Shown here one piece after another: positions 36,958 to 45,580 of a DNA stretch of 64,000 nt (position 1 is its first letter; each line of letters starts with the position of its first letter). Location: assembly GCA_963830175.1 (NCBI GenBank), contig CAWHKV010000002.1:248001-312000 (forward strand). Direction: 5' to 3'. This DNA is from JBBRBB01 sp963830175 (GTDB taxonomy: Bacteria; Bacteroidota; Bacteroidia; Chitinophagales; Chitinophagaceae). The notes beneath the pieces are model-generated. The model made no database searches. It was given only the letters and a program-made list of their open reading frames with translations, and was not told the origin of the DNA. The position numbers and the translations under genes are program-made.

Positions 36958-38056
36958 GCAGGGTAAAGAGTGTTTTAAAAAGAAATATGATTAATAACAA
37001 GGCCATTATCATAGAAAACAATATTAGTATCAACACATATTTTAGAATTGTTTTAAAACGGCTTTGCCCATAAAAATTACGCATGGCTTTATAGGTATAA
37101 AAAAAGATCAATACTACCTGTATGCCGTAAAGCCAATTTAATAACTGCCATTGTAAAGAATCATTTAATGCAGATATTCCATATGCGAATAGCAGCATAA
37201 TAAATATGGCGATGTAGGTATGTATAACAAAAACCCCGTGATGCACATAAAAAAATTCTTTTCGCCGTAAGTACAACAATTGAAAAATAAGGGCAACCAG
37301 GGGCAATGAAATAAACATCATTACAGGGAGTGAGTGTAAAAAATTATCGGTAACGGTTTGAAAAAAGTTTTTAGGATCAGCATCATAAAACTGTTTTACC
37401 TGGAAGGCTTTATGTATAAGATTCTTTTTTATCCACCCATCTTTTTTTGATGCGGGTATTGCATTTTGGGTTGAATCGTAAAGAGCTATGGTTGCAGGGA
37501 GGTTATTAAATATGTTTGAATTTGCTTCTGTTTTTTCATAATTATTATTGCTTGAATCTGCTTTAATTTTACCTAAATATTTATTTGCCTCATTCAGGTT
37601 GTTTGCCTTATCCATTAGTTGAACTTTTAAGGCAGAATCTGTTATTCTTGCCGCACTATCTCTTAAAAGCGCTTCCTGTTTTTGCAGTTTTTCCGTATTA
37701 AGCGTAAAAGCTTTATCTCTATAACCGAAATCTGATGGTTTAATCACAAATAGAAAAAACAACAGAAAAAAAATGGTGGAGGTGAAAATGTACATTCGAA
37801 CCGGGTGCAGGAAACTTACCCTGCGTCCCCTTATATATTCATGCGTGAGCACGCCTGGCCTAAAGAGTAAGGTTTTTAGTGTTACGAAAAATTTACTGTC
37901 GAAATGAACAATATCATATATTAAATGCGTAGTCAGCTGCCAGAAAGATTCATGAGGTTCAACGTTCTCCTGCCCGCAAACGTGACAATACCTGCCCATA
38001 ACAGCCGCATTGCAATTGAGACAGATTTTATCTTTTCTTTCTTTAAAATGAGACAC
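36950..38056 (-). CDS. DUF3667 membrane protein with N-terminal zinc ribbon
   Basis: The 368-residue protein begins with a zinc-ribbon CLNCNAAVMGRYCHVCGQ (four cysteines), then WQLTTHLIYDIVHFDSKFF, TLLFRPGVLTHEYIRGRRVS and FLHPVRMYIFTSTIFFLLFF, the DUF3667 signature. One membrane helix lies near residue 100; after a polar, helical segment (about residues 120-240) four more are found between about 250 and 365. The function is unknown. It overlaps mazG by 8 bases, and mazG in turn overlaps the NtrY-like kinase, so the three are probably one transcript. Confidence 0.85.
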   Translation of the reverse strand: MSHFKERKDKICLNCNAAVMGRYCHVCGQENVEPHESFWQLTTHLIYDIVHFDSKFFVTLKTLLFRPGVLTHEYIRGRRVSFLHPVRMYIFTSTIFFLLFFLFVIKPSDFGYRDKAFTLNTEKLQKQEALLRDSAARITDSALKVQLMDKANNLNEANKYLGKIKADSSNNNYEKTEANSNIFNNLPATIALYDSTQNAIPASKKDGWIKKNLIHKAFQVKQFYDADPKNFFQTVTDNFLHSLPVMMFISLPLVALIFQLLYLRRKEFFYVHHGVFVIHTYIAIFIMLLFAYGISALNDSLQWQLLNWLYGIQVVLIFFYTYKAMRNFYGQSRFKTILKYVLILILFSMIMALLLIIFLFKTLFTLHA

Positions 38057-38175
38057 GCCAGTTAATTTTGGCTAAAAGTACAGAACGTACGCAAACTGGT
38101 AATATTTGTGTTAAAAATGGGTTGCGAACAAATCACCCTTTTCTTAATTCTTATTTTCACAACTATTTTAATTAC

Positions 38176-39027
38176 ATGTTTAATAAACGTTCGATCTCAG
38201 CAGCGATTTTTGTTTTCTTATTTTCTATTATTTTTCAAACTAATGCATTCAGCCAGTTTTATTATAACGATTTTGTAAACGTTAAAAGGGCAAACGAAGC
38301 TTACGCACTTTTATTAAAAAGTGGCATTAAAGAAGTGACTGCTAAAAGCTTTGAAGCGAATGGTTTGCCTGTCGCAGACTTTTTTTACACACGTGAAATC
38401 TTAAAAAATGGAACATTGGTAACTACAAGTGCTACTTATACCTCTGCCGATAAGTCTTATACAGAAGCGTTGTACGAAAACAGCCGACTGGTGCATACTT
38501 ACGACAGCACTGGGAAAGTGGTTTCTATAATAGATTACACCTATACAGACAGTGGAAATATAGCGAGCATTAAAAATAAAACCAATGATGCAGAAATGGA
38601 AAGTAGTTCTGAAGAAGTACACCAATGGTTTTATGATGAACAGAATGTTCCCGATTATATGCTGCGTGTAAAAAATGGAAATGATACCATGGAAATTGAG
38701 TTTGAAATTGATGATAAGGGTAACATTGTAGAAGAGTTTTGGCAGAAGAAGGGCAAAACCATGGAGCATTATTACTATTATTACAATGATGATGGTTTAC
38801 TTACAGACGTGGTAAGATATAACAAGAAGGCTGCCCAGCTGCTTCCTGAATTTATTTTGGAATACAACGATAAACAACAGGTTGCTGTGATGACACAGAT
38901 ATCAGCGGGGGCAGGGAATTATACCATTTGGAAGTATGTTTACGACGATCGTGGGCTGAAAGTAAAAGATGTTTTATTCAATAAAGACAAAAGGCCTTTA
39001 GGAAAAATCGATTACCAATACAAGTAA
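38176..39027 (+). CDS. Exported protein with YD-like repeats, unknown function
   Basis: I choose the ATG at 38176, which opens a good signal peptide (cleavage around NAFSQ, residue 24); an in-frame TTG at 38068 would put 36 unrelated residues in front. The 283-residue product has RHS/YD-like beta motifs: YDSTGKVVSIIDYTY, DDKGNIVEEFW, YNDDGLLTDVVRY, YNDKQQVAVM and YDDRGLKVKDV. Such motifs form extended beta sheets in secreted proteins, but there is no toxin or RHS core here. It is divergent from the DUF3667 gene and its stop abuts the anti-sigma stop with no intervening base. Confidence 0.75.
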   Translation: MFNKRSISAAIFVFLFSIIFQTNAFSQFYYNDFVNVKRANEAYALLLKSGIKEVTAKSFEANGLPVADFFYTREILKNGTLVTTSATYTSADKSYTEALYENSRLVHTYDSTGKVVSIIDYTYTDSGNIASIKNKTNDAEMESSSEEVHQWFYDEQNVPDYMLRVKNGNDTMEIEFEIDDKGNIVEEFWQKKGKTMEHYYYYYNDDGLLTDVVRYNKKAAQLLPEFILEYNDKQQVAVMTQISAGAGNYTIWKYVYDDRGLKVKDVLFNKDKRPLGKIDYQYK

Positions 39028-39378
39028 TTATTCCTGAATTTTCAATAGTAGGACAACAGCAAGGCTAAGCATTAAAATAACTATTACCGCAATAATACCC
39101 CAGTACAGGTATTTGATCTTTCTCTTTTCTTTATGTGATTTTGATTTGGAAAGTTGCTTTTGTAAACCTTTGTTTAAGGCACTTAAATCGCCTTTTATAT
39201 TGTGTTTGTTTTGTAATGGTAGCAGCCCTTCTACCGCATCATTTACAAAGCTGGAGGATGCCATTTTTTCTTCTACCATTCTAACTTCATCGGCGGTGGC
39301 TTCCCCATTTATGTATCGGAGCAAAAGCTGTTCGTTCAGCTCTTCACCATCATTCCATATTTTAGTTAAATCATCCAT
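39028..39378 (-). CDS. Probable anti-sigma factor, single-span membrane protein
   Basis: The 116-residue protein has an N-terminal cytoplasmic helix bundle (NEQLLLRYINGEATADEVRMVEE) resembling the zinc-less anti-sigma domain seen in Bacteroidota, a basic linker (SKSKSHKEKRKIKY) and one membrane helix at about residues 90-112. Its ATG overlaps the ECF sigma stop codon (TAATG), which strongly suggests translational coupling. It should hold the sigma factor at the membrane until an unknown envelope signal arrives. Almost nothing extends outside, so a further sensor is probably needed. Confidence 0.75.
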   Translation of the reverse strand: MDDLTKIWNDGEELNEQLLLRYINGEATADEVRMVEEKMASSSFVNDAVEGLLPLQNKHNIKGDLSALNKGLQKQLSKSKSHKEKRKIKYLYWGIIAVIVILMLSLAVVLLLKIQE

Positions 39379-39941
39379 TATTGCCTTTTTTTATCTACGA
39401 GAAGTCTAAGATTGCGTTTGCCATTTTGTATGTGGCTTTTTACCTGTAACACACTAAAACCGGTTTGTTCGCTGATCTTATTATAAGTTAGTTTGTGCAG
39501 GTAAAATAAAGTTACACATGTTTTTTGTGCATCATTTAATTCGGGTAAGCTGCTTTCTATAAGGGTAAGCAATTTTTCATTTTCTATCTTTTCTTTAATG
39601 CCAACATCTTCTGGCAGGTAAGAATATTCATCATTTAACTCCTGCATTTGCTTCTCTTTGCTACCCCTCAATTTCATCAGGCAAAAATTTCTTGCAACGG
39701 TGTATAACCATCCCTTAAAATGATCAATATTATATTGGTGAACTTCGTTTAAGACCTTCAGAAATATTTGCTGAACAGCATCTTTTGCATCTTCCTCATT
39801 TTTCAGGTATTTTAAACAAACACCGAATAATAAAAGGGTATAGCGGGAAAGGAGAATACCCAGCCATTCATTATTCCTGCTGGTTTTGTAATTGCCCAGC
39901 AATTCTCCATCCGTTAGATTTTCTTCACTGGTTTTCTTCAC
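39378..39941 (-). CDS. ECF-type RNA polymerase sigma factor
   Basis: The 187-residue protein has region 2 (LKYLKNEEDAKDAVQQIFLKVLNEV, FKGWLYTVARNFCLMKLR) and region 4 (LPELNDAQKTCVTLFYLHKLTYNKISEQTGFSVLQVKSHIQNGKRNLRLLV, split here by a helix-turn-helix), without region 3, as in extracytoplasmic-function sigma factors. It begins an operon with the overlapping anti-sigma gene. Target promoters cannot be named. Both genes are on the minus strand; the alpha-glucan phosphorylase homologue upstream ends in its own terminator, so this unit has its own promoter. Confidence 0.92.
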   Translation of the reverse strand: MKKTSEENLTDGELLGNYKTSRNNEWLGILLSRYTLLLFGVCLKYLKNEEDAKDAVQQIFLKVLNEVHQYNIDHFKGWLYTVARNFCLMKLRGSKEKQMQELNDEYSYLPEDVGIKEKIENEKLLTLIESSLPELNDAQKTCVTLFYLHKLTYNKISEQTGFSVLQVKSHIQNGKRNLRLLVDKKRQ

Positions 39942-40020
39942 CCTTATACATGCATTTAAATGATTGATGCCGTGCCACCACCTTTTCCATAATTCGCTTG
40001 CACCTGTAAAGTTTATAAAA

Positions 40021-40050
40021 AAATAAAGGCTTTAAAAAAAGCCTTTATTT
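40021..40050 (-). terminator. Intrinsic terminator of the phosphorylase homologue
   Basis: A 13-bp stem AAATAAAGGCTTT / AAAGCCTTTATTT with an AAAA loop, followed on the minus strand by a T run, lies 22 bases after the stop codon. Confidence 0.85.
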
Positions 40051-40071
40051 GATTGAGATTTTTAATGGAAA

Positions 40072-41724
40072 TTATTTATACAATAGCTCGTAATATTCAT
40101 GCGCCATACGGTTACTGTCAAATTTAAACCTAACATCCCTCATGCCATTTTTAACCACTTGTCTCCAGGTATCAAAATTGTCATAATACAATGGCAATAT
40201 CTGGTTTTCTAATATTTCGTATAGTTTGTTCAGGTCATAATTATCCTGGTCGTGTATGCTCATATTTTCATAATCGACCATTGGAACTACAAAACCATTA
40301 TTGCCATCATTTATAAATTCAGGAATCCATCCGTCATCAGTAGAAAAATTTACTGCACCATTCATGGCTGCGGTCATTCCACTGGTTCCGGAGGCTTCGC
40401 GGGGTACACGGGGGTTATTTAACCATACATCTGAACCCTGTTTTAATCTTTTGCTAAGCGTAAGCTCGTACCCACGCATTACGGCAACATTTTTAAAACG
40501 CTTGCTTAAATGCACCAGGTAATTGAACTGTGAAATGGCTGGGTAATCGAGTGGGTAAGGCTTTCCTGCCCATATAATTTGTACCGGGTATTTGGTATTG
40601 CTTAAAAGATTTTCAAACCTTTCCATGTCTTGTGTCAACAGGTCGGCTCTTTTATATCCTGCGAACCTTCTTGCCCAAACAATGGTTAATATTTCAGGAT
40701 CGAACAGTTTTCCGACCTGGTCGGCTACCTGTTCAAAAGCACGTTTTTTCAGATATTTTTTACGGTCATCAAAAGCCCAGTCATTGTGCTCATCCATGGC
40801 TTTGTATAACTGCTTATCAGACCAATATTTCCAATTTTGCGCATTAGTAATGGAAATGATCTCGCATGTACCTTCATGCTTATTCCACATTTCCCGCGAT
40901 ACATGTCCGTGTAATTCAGATACTGCATTCGATTTCCTTGCGAAACGCAAGGCAACAAGGGAATGATTAAATTCACTACCATCCATACCGGTAATTCTTC
41001 GCACTTCATCTAAGGGCATACCATGAAAATAACTCATCTTCTCGCAGAGGTACATATCATGTTTTTCATTGCCTGCCTCTTCCGGGGTGTGGGTGGTGAA
41101 TACCAGGTGTTTCTTTAATTTTTCAAGACTTTTAAATTTCTTAAGCAAATAAAATGCAGATGAAATACCATGCGCTTCGTTTAAATGATAAAGGTCTGGG
41201 TTAAAATTTAGCTCATCTACAAGCTTTGCCCCTCCTATACCTAATAAAATAAACTGTGCAACCTTTGTTGAAACATTTGCATCGTATAACCTGTGAGAAA
41301 TGGTTTGTGATACATAATCGTTTTCGGGCAAATCCGTTGACAATAAAAACAACGGTGCAGAATTAAAAGTCTCGGGGTTTAAATAATAAGCTTTAACCCA
41401 AACAGGATGTTCATGTATAGGTATCTGGAATTTTATACCTGTATCTTCAAGAAAACTGTAGTTTTTTTCCTTCCAGGTAACATGCATGGTTTGATCCTGG
41501 TTTCTTGCCTGGTCGTAATAACCATATTTCCATAAAATACCAATGCCTATTAAATTTTGCCGTAGTTCATAAGCGCTTCTTAAATGCGAACCTGCTAAAA
41601 ATCCCAGTCCACCACTATAAATTTTTAATGGTTGATGAATTGCAAATTCCATTGAAAAATAAGCCACCCTTTTTGAATACCGCTCGTCAGTAACATAGGG
41701 AATTTTAAAATTTCTAAAATCCAT
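40072..41724 (-). CDS. GT35-family alpha-glucan phosphorylase homologue lacking the PLP lysine
   Basis: The 550-residue protein matches the short alpha-glucan phosphorylase-like group: RVAYFSMEFAIHQPLKIYSGGLGFLAGSHL, YHLNEAHG, VFTTHTPEEAGN, WARRFAGYKRADLL, GSDVWLNNPRVPREASGTSG and AAMNGAVNFSTDDGWIPEF. In canonical enzymes the PLP cofactor is bound by Lys in the block EASGT-GxxK; here the position is Thr451 (GMTAAMNG). Without that lysine it may not be a PLP-dependent phosphorylase but still keeps the glucosyltransferase fold. It acts in the cytoplasm on alpha-glucans such as glycogen or maltodextrin, if at all. No glycogen-synthesis genes are next to it. Confidence 0.85.
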   Translation of the reverse strand: MDFRNFKIPYVTDERYSKRVAYFSMEFAIHQPLKIYSGGLGFLAGSHLRSAYELRQNLIGIGILWKYGYYDQARNQDQTMHVTWKEKNYSFLEDTGIKFQIPIHEHPVWVKAYYLNPETFNSAPLFLLSTDLPENDYVSQTISHRLYDANVSTKVAQFILLGIGGAKLVDELNFNPDLYHLNEAHGISSAFYLLKKFKSLEKLKKHLVFTTHTPEEAGNEKHDMYLCEKMSYFHGMPLDEVRRITGMDGSEFNHSLVALRFARKSNAVSELHGHVSREMWNKHEGTCEIISITNAQNWKYWSDKQLYKAMDEHNDWAFDDRKKYLKKRAFEQVADQVGKLFDPEILTIVWARRFAGYKRADLLTQDMERFENLLSNTKYPVQIIWAGKPYPLDYPAISQFNYLVHLSKRFKNVAVMRGYELTLSKRLKQGSDVWLNNPRVPREASGTSGMTAAMNGAVNFSTDDGWIPEFINDGNNGFVVPMVDYENMSIHDQDNYDLNKLYEILENQILPLYYDNFDTWRQVVKNGMRDVRFKFDSNRMAHEYYELLYK

Positions 41725-41990
41725 AATTGTTAATTGGTTGTTTTAAAACAGCGACGCAATTTAGGCGTAAATATTTAATGTAAATACTACACATTAAAAA
41801 GTTTACACAGAAATCAAATCATTTGTTTTGGTTTATTTAAGGAATGTAAATGGAAAATTGGTTTATAAAATTCAATCGCCTGCTATGGTGGCAAAACTTA
41901 ATCCAAAAAAACTCCGGCAATGTAGAGTGCTGATTTGCAGGTGAAACTAACATTAAAGGCAATGCGTATTGTAGAGTTAAATAAGCAATC

Positions 41991-42920
41991 TTAATTAATC
42001 TTCTTTTTTTTGAAAGTATCATCGAATAAACAGTCCAGACCTCTTTTATTACCACAATTCTCTTCCGTTACCGCAACAGCATTTTTGGTAAATGTAAATG
42101 TAAGGCTGCATGGTCCGCTGGCTTCACTATAATGCCCTGTGTTTTGGTTAACCATGTTCATTTCACCTTTTACCTCCCCGCTGCAATCACCACCATTTTT
42201 TTCGAAGTGTATAAAAAAAACATACTGTTGTTCATTTCTACCATCTCTTACAGAAATATAACTTCTTTCATTTTTTTCATAACGGCCACTAAACTGGTTT
42301 TGCATTGGCAGGGTGTCTACCGGGTTAAAAATATCACCCGAACCTGTAAGGTTTTCGTTGCTGTCGGTAATTACCACCATAAAGGTTTGGGCTGAATCGT
42401 CAAAAGCATAACCATTACGGGTAAATGCTATATTGTTTTTTATTTTTTTCTCCCTGCTCTTAATAAAAGTGGGTTCTTCAGTAATGTTTACAGAATTCCT
42501 GTACCCGTCTTTGTTGAAGTTATCTACCAGCGGTAAGGATGTAATAAAATTACCTTTCTCATTAAACATACATACTATTAGTTCACTTCTTGCCTTGTCT
42601 ATTAATTGCAGGAACAAATAATGGTGATTACCGGAAACAATTTTACCTGCGGCGCGAATCTTAAATTCTTTTCCTTTTACCTTTTCCATCCTCAAAATTG
42701 AATCAGGAATGAATTTTAGTGCTACCTGTACATCTATATAGTTGCTGTCAGTAAAAGACATAAGAGCTGTATCAGCATACAATTTGGGTGTTTTTACCGG
42801 TTGAAAAATTCCGGAGAAATCTTCAAACGTATTTACTGCTTTATTCGTGGTTTTGTCATCTGCATTATTACAGGCAACCAAACCCACCATTACCAGCATA
42901 ATCATTATTTGGCGAAGCAT
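41991..42920 (-). CDS. Lipoprotein of unknown function
   Basis: I do not recognise this 309-residue protein. It has a lipoprotein signal with lipobox GLVAC (Cys17) and an acid-containing tail after the cysteine (NNADDK), somewhat like the lipoprotein export signals described in Bacteroidota. The mature part is beta-rich, with ADTALMSFTDSNYIDVQVAL, YLFLQLIDKARSELIVCMF and SYISVRDGRNEQQYVFFIHF; two cysteine pairs near the C-terminus (GDCSGEVKG, GPCSLTFTF, ENCGNKRGLDC) could form disulfides. Divergent from the metal regulator gene. The 266 bases after its stop (41725-41990) hold no gene that I can support. Confidence 0.7.
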   Translation of the reverse strand: MLRQIMIMLVMVGLVACNNADDKTTNKAVNTFEDFSGIFQPVKTPKLYADTALMSFTDSNYIDVQVALKFIPDSILRMEKVKGKEFKIRAAGKIVSGNHHYLFLQLIDKARSELIVCMFNEKGNFITSLPLVDNFNKDGYRNSVNITEEPTFIKSREKKIKNNIAFTRNGYAFDDSAQTFMVVITDSNENLTGSGDIFNPVDTLPMQNQFSGRYEKNERSYISVRDGRNEQQYVFFIHFEKNGGDCSGEVKGEMNMVNQNTGHYSEASGPCSLTFTFTKNAVAVTEENCGNKRGLDCLFDDTFKKKKIN

Positions 42921-42975
42921 AGGGCGCTTGTTTTGCTAAAAATATATGATTAGAAGTAATTTTTTTAATAATAAG

Positions 42976-42993
42976 TTTTAGGTTTGTCTAAAA
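42976..42993. promoter_or_regulatory. Candidate DtxR/MntR-type operator
   Basis: TTTTAG (42976-42981) and CTAAAA (42988-42993) form a 6-bp inverted repeat with a 6-base centre (GTTTGT), similar in symmetry to DtxR/IdeR/MntR boxes (TTAGGT...CTAA). It ends 12 bases before the TTG start of the regulator gene, in a position that suits autoregulation and control of the transporter. Confidence 0.5.
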
Positions 42994-43005
42994 ATTAATT
43001 AAGAA

Positions 43006-43650
43006 TTGCCTAATTTTTCAACTGCTGAAGAAAACTATATTAAAGCTGTTTACCATCTGCAGCAGCATGGGGTTGTAAGTACGAATGCCCTGGCTAACCA
43101 CCTGAATACGGCTGCAGCTTCTGCAACTGACATGCTAAAAAAACTGCACACAAAAAAAATACTGCATTATAAGCCTTACAGGGGTGTTACGCTTAATAAG
43201 GAAGGCATTCGCATTGCTCTGTATATTATTCGCAAGCATCGCTTATGGGAATATTTTCTGGTAGAGGTTCTTGAATTTAGTTGGGATGAAGTGCACGACG
43301 TTGCTGAACAACTGGAACACATAAACAGCACCAAACTTATTAATAGCCTCGATGCTTTTTTAAAGCATCCCCGCTTTGACCCTCATGGAGATCCGATACC
43401 CGACATAGATGGCAAAATGGAAATGCCTGTTGCATTAAGCCTTTCAGAATTACCGGTAAACACGCCGGCTATATTAAGCGCTGTAACTGTTCAATCTACC
43501 GAAATGCTTGAATTTTTAAGGCTGCAGAAAATAAGCATCGGCGCACGCATTGAAATTAAAAAGCGGCAAAGTATAGACAGGTCTGTAGAAATAAAAGTTC
43601 GAAACAAAAATAACCTGAACCTAAGCAAACAACTGGCCGAGGCCCTTTAA
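43006..43650 (+). CDS. DtxR/MntR-family metal-dependent regulator
   Basis: The 214-residue protein starts at TTG 43006 with FSTAEENYIKAVYHLQQHG, the DtxR winged helix-turn-helix. NALANHLNTAAASATDMLKKLHTKKILHYKPYRGVTL is the recognition region, and IIRKHRLWEYFLVEVLEFSWDEVHDVAEQLEH holds the metal-binding and dimerisation part (E, H, E and C/M-type positions). LIDAFLKHPRFDPHGDPIP is the typical end of the core, and the C-terminal 70 residues form an FeoA/SH3-like domain. It should sense Mn(II) or Fe(II) and repress the following Nramp gene, which begins 15 bases downstream. Confidence 0.92.
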   Translation: MPNFSTAEENYIKAVYHLQQHGVVSTNALANHLNTAAASATDMLKKLHTKKILHYKPYRGVTLNKEGIRIALYIIRKHRLWEYFLVEVLEFSWDEVHDVAEQLEHINSTKLINSLDAFLKHPRFDPHGDPIPDIDGKMEMPVALSLSELPVNTPAILSAVTVQSTEMLEFLRLQKISIGARIEIKKRQSIDRSVEIKVRNKNNLNLSKQLAEAL

Positions 43651-43665
43651 AGTAAAAGTAATATA

Positions 43666-45549
43666 ATGGCAAAGAAAACTAACATCAGCGATGCTTCTTT
43701 AAGTGAAGTGCATGAGTCAGTAGATGTTTCAAAACCAAAAAAAGGATGGCGTAAGGTGCTGCCCTATTTGGGTCCTGCGTATTTGGTAAGTGTTGGTTAT
43801 ATGGATCCCGGCAATTGGGCAACAGATCTGCAGGGTGGCGCCCAGTTTGGGTATAAACTCATATGGGTTTTATTAATGAGTAACCTCATGGCCATTTTAC
43901 TTCAAACCCTTAGTGCAAGGCTGGGCATAGTAAGGCGTAGGGATCTGGCGCAGGCTAACCGGGAGGAATATCCCCCCGTTGTAAATTTTTGCCTGTATAT
44001 TCTTGCAGAAATAGCCATTGCTGCCACCGACCTTGCTGAGGTATTGGGTATGGCAATCGGATTGCACCTGCTTACAGGGTTACCCATTTTATGGGGTGTA
44101 CTTATTACTGTGTTAGATACATTTATAATACTGGTTTTACAACGGTATGGTATTCGCAAAATGGAGGCATTTATTATTGCATTGGTAGGTATTATTGGTG
44201 TTTCTTTTCTTATTGAAATATTTTTTGCTCACCCGGTTATAGGCGATGTACTAACAGGGTTTATTCCTACCTCACTTAACAGCCAGGCGTTATATATTGC
44301 TGTAGGTATTATTGGCGCAACTGTAATGCCCCACAACCTATACCTGCACTCAGCGCTGGTGCAAACGAGAAAGATAAAGCCAGATGTAAAAGGAATTAAG
44401 AAAGCGCTGAAGTACAATTTTATTGATAGCGTTATTGCATTGAACGGCGCATTCCTTGTAAACGCCGCCATACTTATTTTAGCCGCTTCAGTTTTCTTTA
44501 CAACGGGTAATACAGAAGTAGCACAAATTGAAGATGCACACCGTTTACTGGAGCCCATGCTGGGAACAAAACTTGCTCCTTTTCTTTTTGCCATTGCGTT
44601 GATTGCTGCAGGGCAAAGTTCCACTATTACAGGAACCTTATCTGGCCAGATTGTTATGGAAGGGTATTTGCGATTAAGAATAAATCCATGGCTTCGCCGG
44701 TTAATAACAAGGGTTATTGCGATCATACCGGCAGTGCTGGTTATTCTCATTTCCGGGGACGATAACCTGGATGACCTGCTAGTGCTGAGCCAGGTGGTTT
44801 TGAGCCTGCAATTAGGTTTTGCAATTATTCCCCTTATACATTTTGTGAGTAATAAAAAAACAATGGGAGAATTTGCCATTAAACTTCCTGTAAAAATTCT
44901 TTCATGGCTTGTGGCGGCCATCCTGGTTTTTTTAAATGTACGTCTTGTAACAGAAGAGGCGCTTGCTGTTTTTGCGCGGGATGGAGAAGTTTTATTTAAA
45001 ATTTTTATTGTTATCGTGGCTATTGCATTTACCTGGTTATTTCTTACCATGACTTTGTTGCCAATTATACGTACGCGAAAAGCAAAAGCCGATCTCCAAA
45101 TGCATTACAATGCACATGCGCTGGAGATCGCTGCAATACCCGATCTGCAAAAAATCGCTGTTGCACTAGACTTTAGTAAGAAAGATGAGAAGACTGTTAC
45201 CTATGCATTGGCGCAAGGAAAGAAAGATGCAACATATGTGTTGATACATATTGTAGAAACAGCCTCAGCTAGTTATTCCGGCGCATCTTCTGATGATCTT
45301 GAGACTAGAACCGACCAGGAAAGATTGCAAAGTTATGCAGCGCAGTTAATTGCCATGGGCTACAGTATAGAGACCCGTTTAGGTTATCATAACAGGATAA
45401 CAGAAATTGTTAGAATAGTAAAAGAAGCCGATGCCGATATGCTGGTTATGGGCGCGCACCAGCATAAGGGCATAAAAGATTTTATATACGGACAAACAGT
45501 TAATGACGTACGGCATAAATTAATCATTCCTGTTCTTATTGTTTCCTGA
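43666..45549 (+). CDS. Nramp (MntH-type) divalent metal transporter fused to a UspA domain
   Basis: Residues about 30-470 are an Nramp proton-coupled Mn/Fe importer: SVGYMDPGNWATDL has the metal-site motif DPGN (Asp47, Asn50) in helix 1, MPHNLYLHSAL (Met221, Pro222, His223) is the helix 6 counterpart, and AAGQSSTITGTLSGQIVMEGYL a conserved loop. Eleven hydrophobic helices are visible. Residues about 480-627 form a soluble universal-stress-protein domain (KIAVALDFSKKDEKTVTYALAQG ... ADMLVMGAHQHKGIKDFIYGQTV), whose ATP-binding glycines look kept. The fusion suggests nucleotide or stress control of metal uptake. It is co-transcribed with the DtxR/MntR-type gene just upstream. Confidence 0.93.
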   Translation: MAKKTNISDASLSEVHESVDVSKPKKGWRKVLPYLGPAYLVSVGYMDPGNWATDLQGGAQFGYKLIWVLLMSNLMAILLQTLSARLGIVRRRDLAQANREEYPPVVNFCLYILAEIAIAATDLAEVLGMAIGLHLLTGLPILWGVLITVLDTFIILVLQRYGIRKMEAFIIALVGIIGVSFLIEIFFAHPVIGDVLTGFIPTSLNSQALYIAVGIIGATVMPHNLYLHSALVQTRKIKPDVKGIKKALKYNFIDSVIALNGAFLVNAAILILAASVFFTTGNTEVAQIEDAHRLLEPMLGTKLAPFLFAIALIAAGQSSTITGTLSGQIVMEGYLRLRINPWLRRLITRVIAIIPAVLVILISGDDNLDDLLVLSQVVLSLQLGFAIIPLIHFVSNKKTMGEFAIKLPVKILSWLVAAILVFLNVRLVTEEALAVFARDGEVLFKIFIVIVAIAFTWLFLTMTLLPIIRTRKAKADLQMHYNAHALEIAAIPDLQKIAVALDFSKKDEKTVTYALAQGKKDATYVLIHIVETASASYSGASSDDLETRTDQERLQSYAAQLIAMGYSIETRLGYHNRITEIVRIVKEADADMLVMGAHQHKGIKDFIYGQTVNDVRHKLIIPVLIVS

Positions 45550-45566
45550 TTATTGAACGTGCTAAG

Positions 45567-45574
45567 TATTTTTG
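45567..45574 (+). promoter_or_regulatory. Candidate -7 box before the GNAT gene
   Basis: TATTTTTG matches TAnnTTTG, but it ends only 6 bases before the ATG at 45581, implying a nearly leaderless mRNA. No clear -33 partner is seen. Confidence 0.35.
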
Positions 45575-45580
45575 CGGTTT

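Noticed and set aside
41837..42055. 72-codon frame overlapping the lipoprotein gene's 3' end and the 41725-41990 gap
   Set aside because: No signal, domain or conservation hint, and it runs into the coding sequence of a better-supported gene.
44229..45050. 273-codon open frame opposite the Nramp gene
   Set aside because: It is antisense to conserved Nramp helices and its composition follows the codon positions of the real gene.
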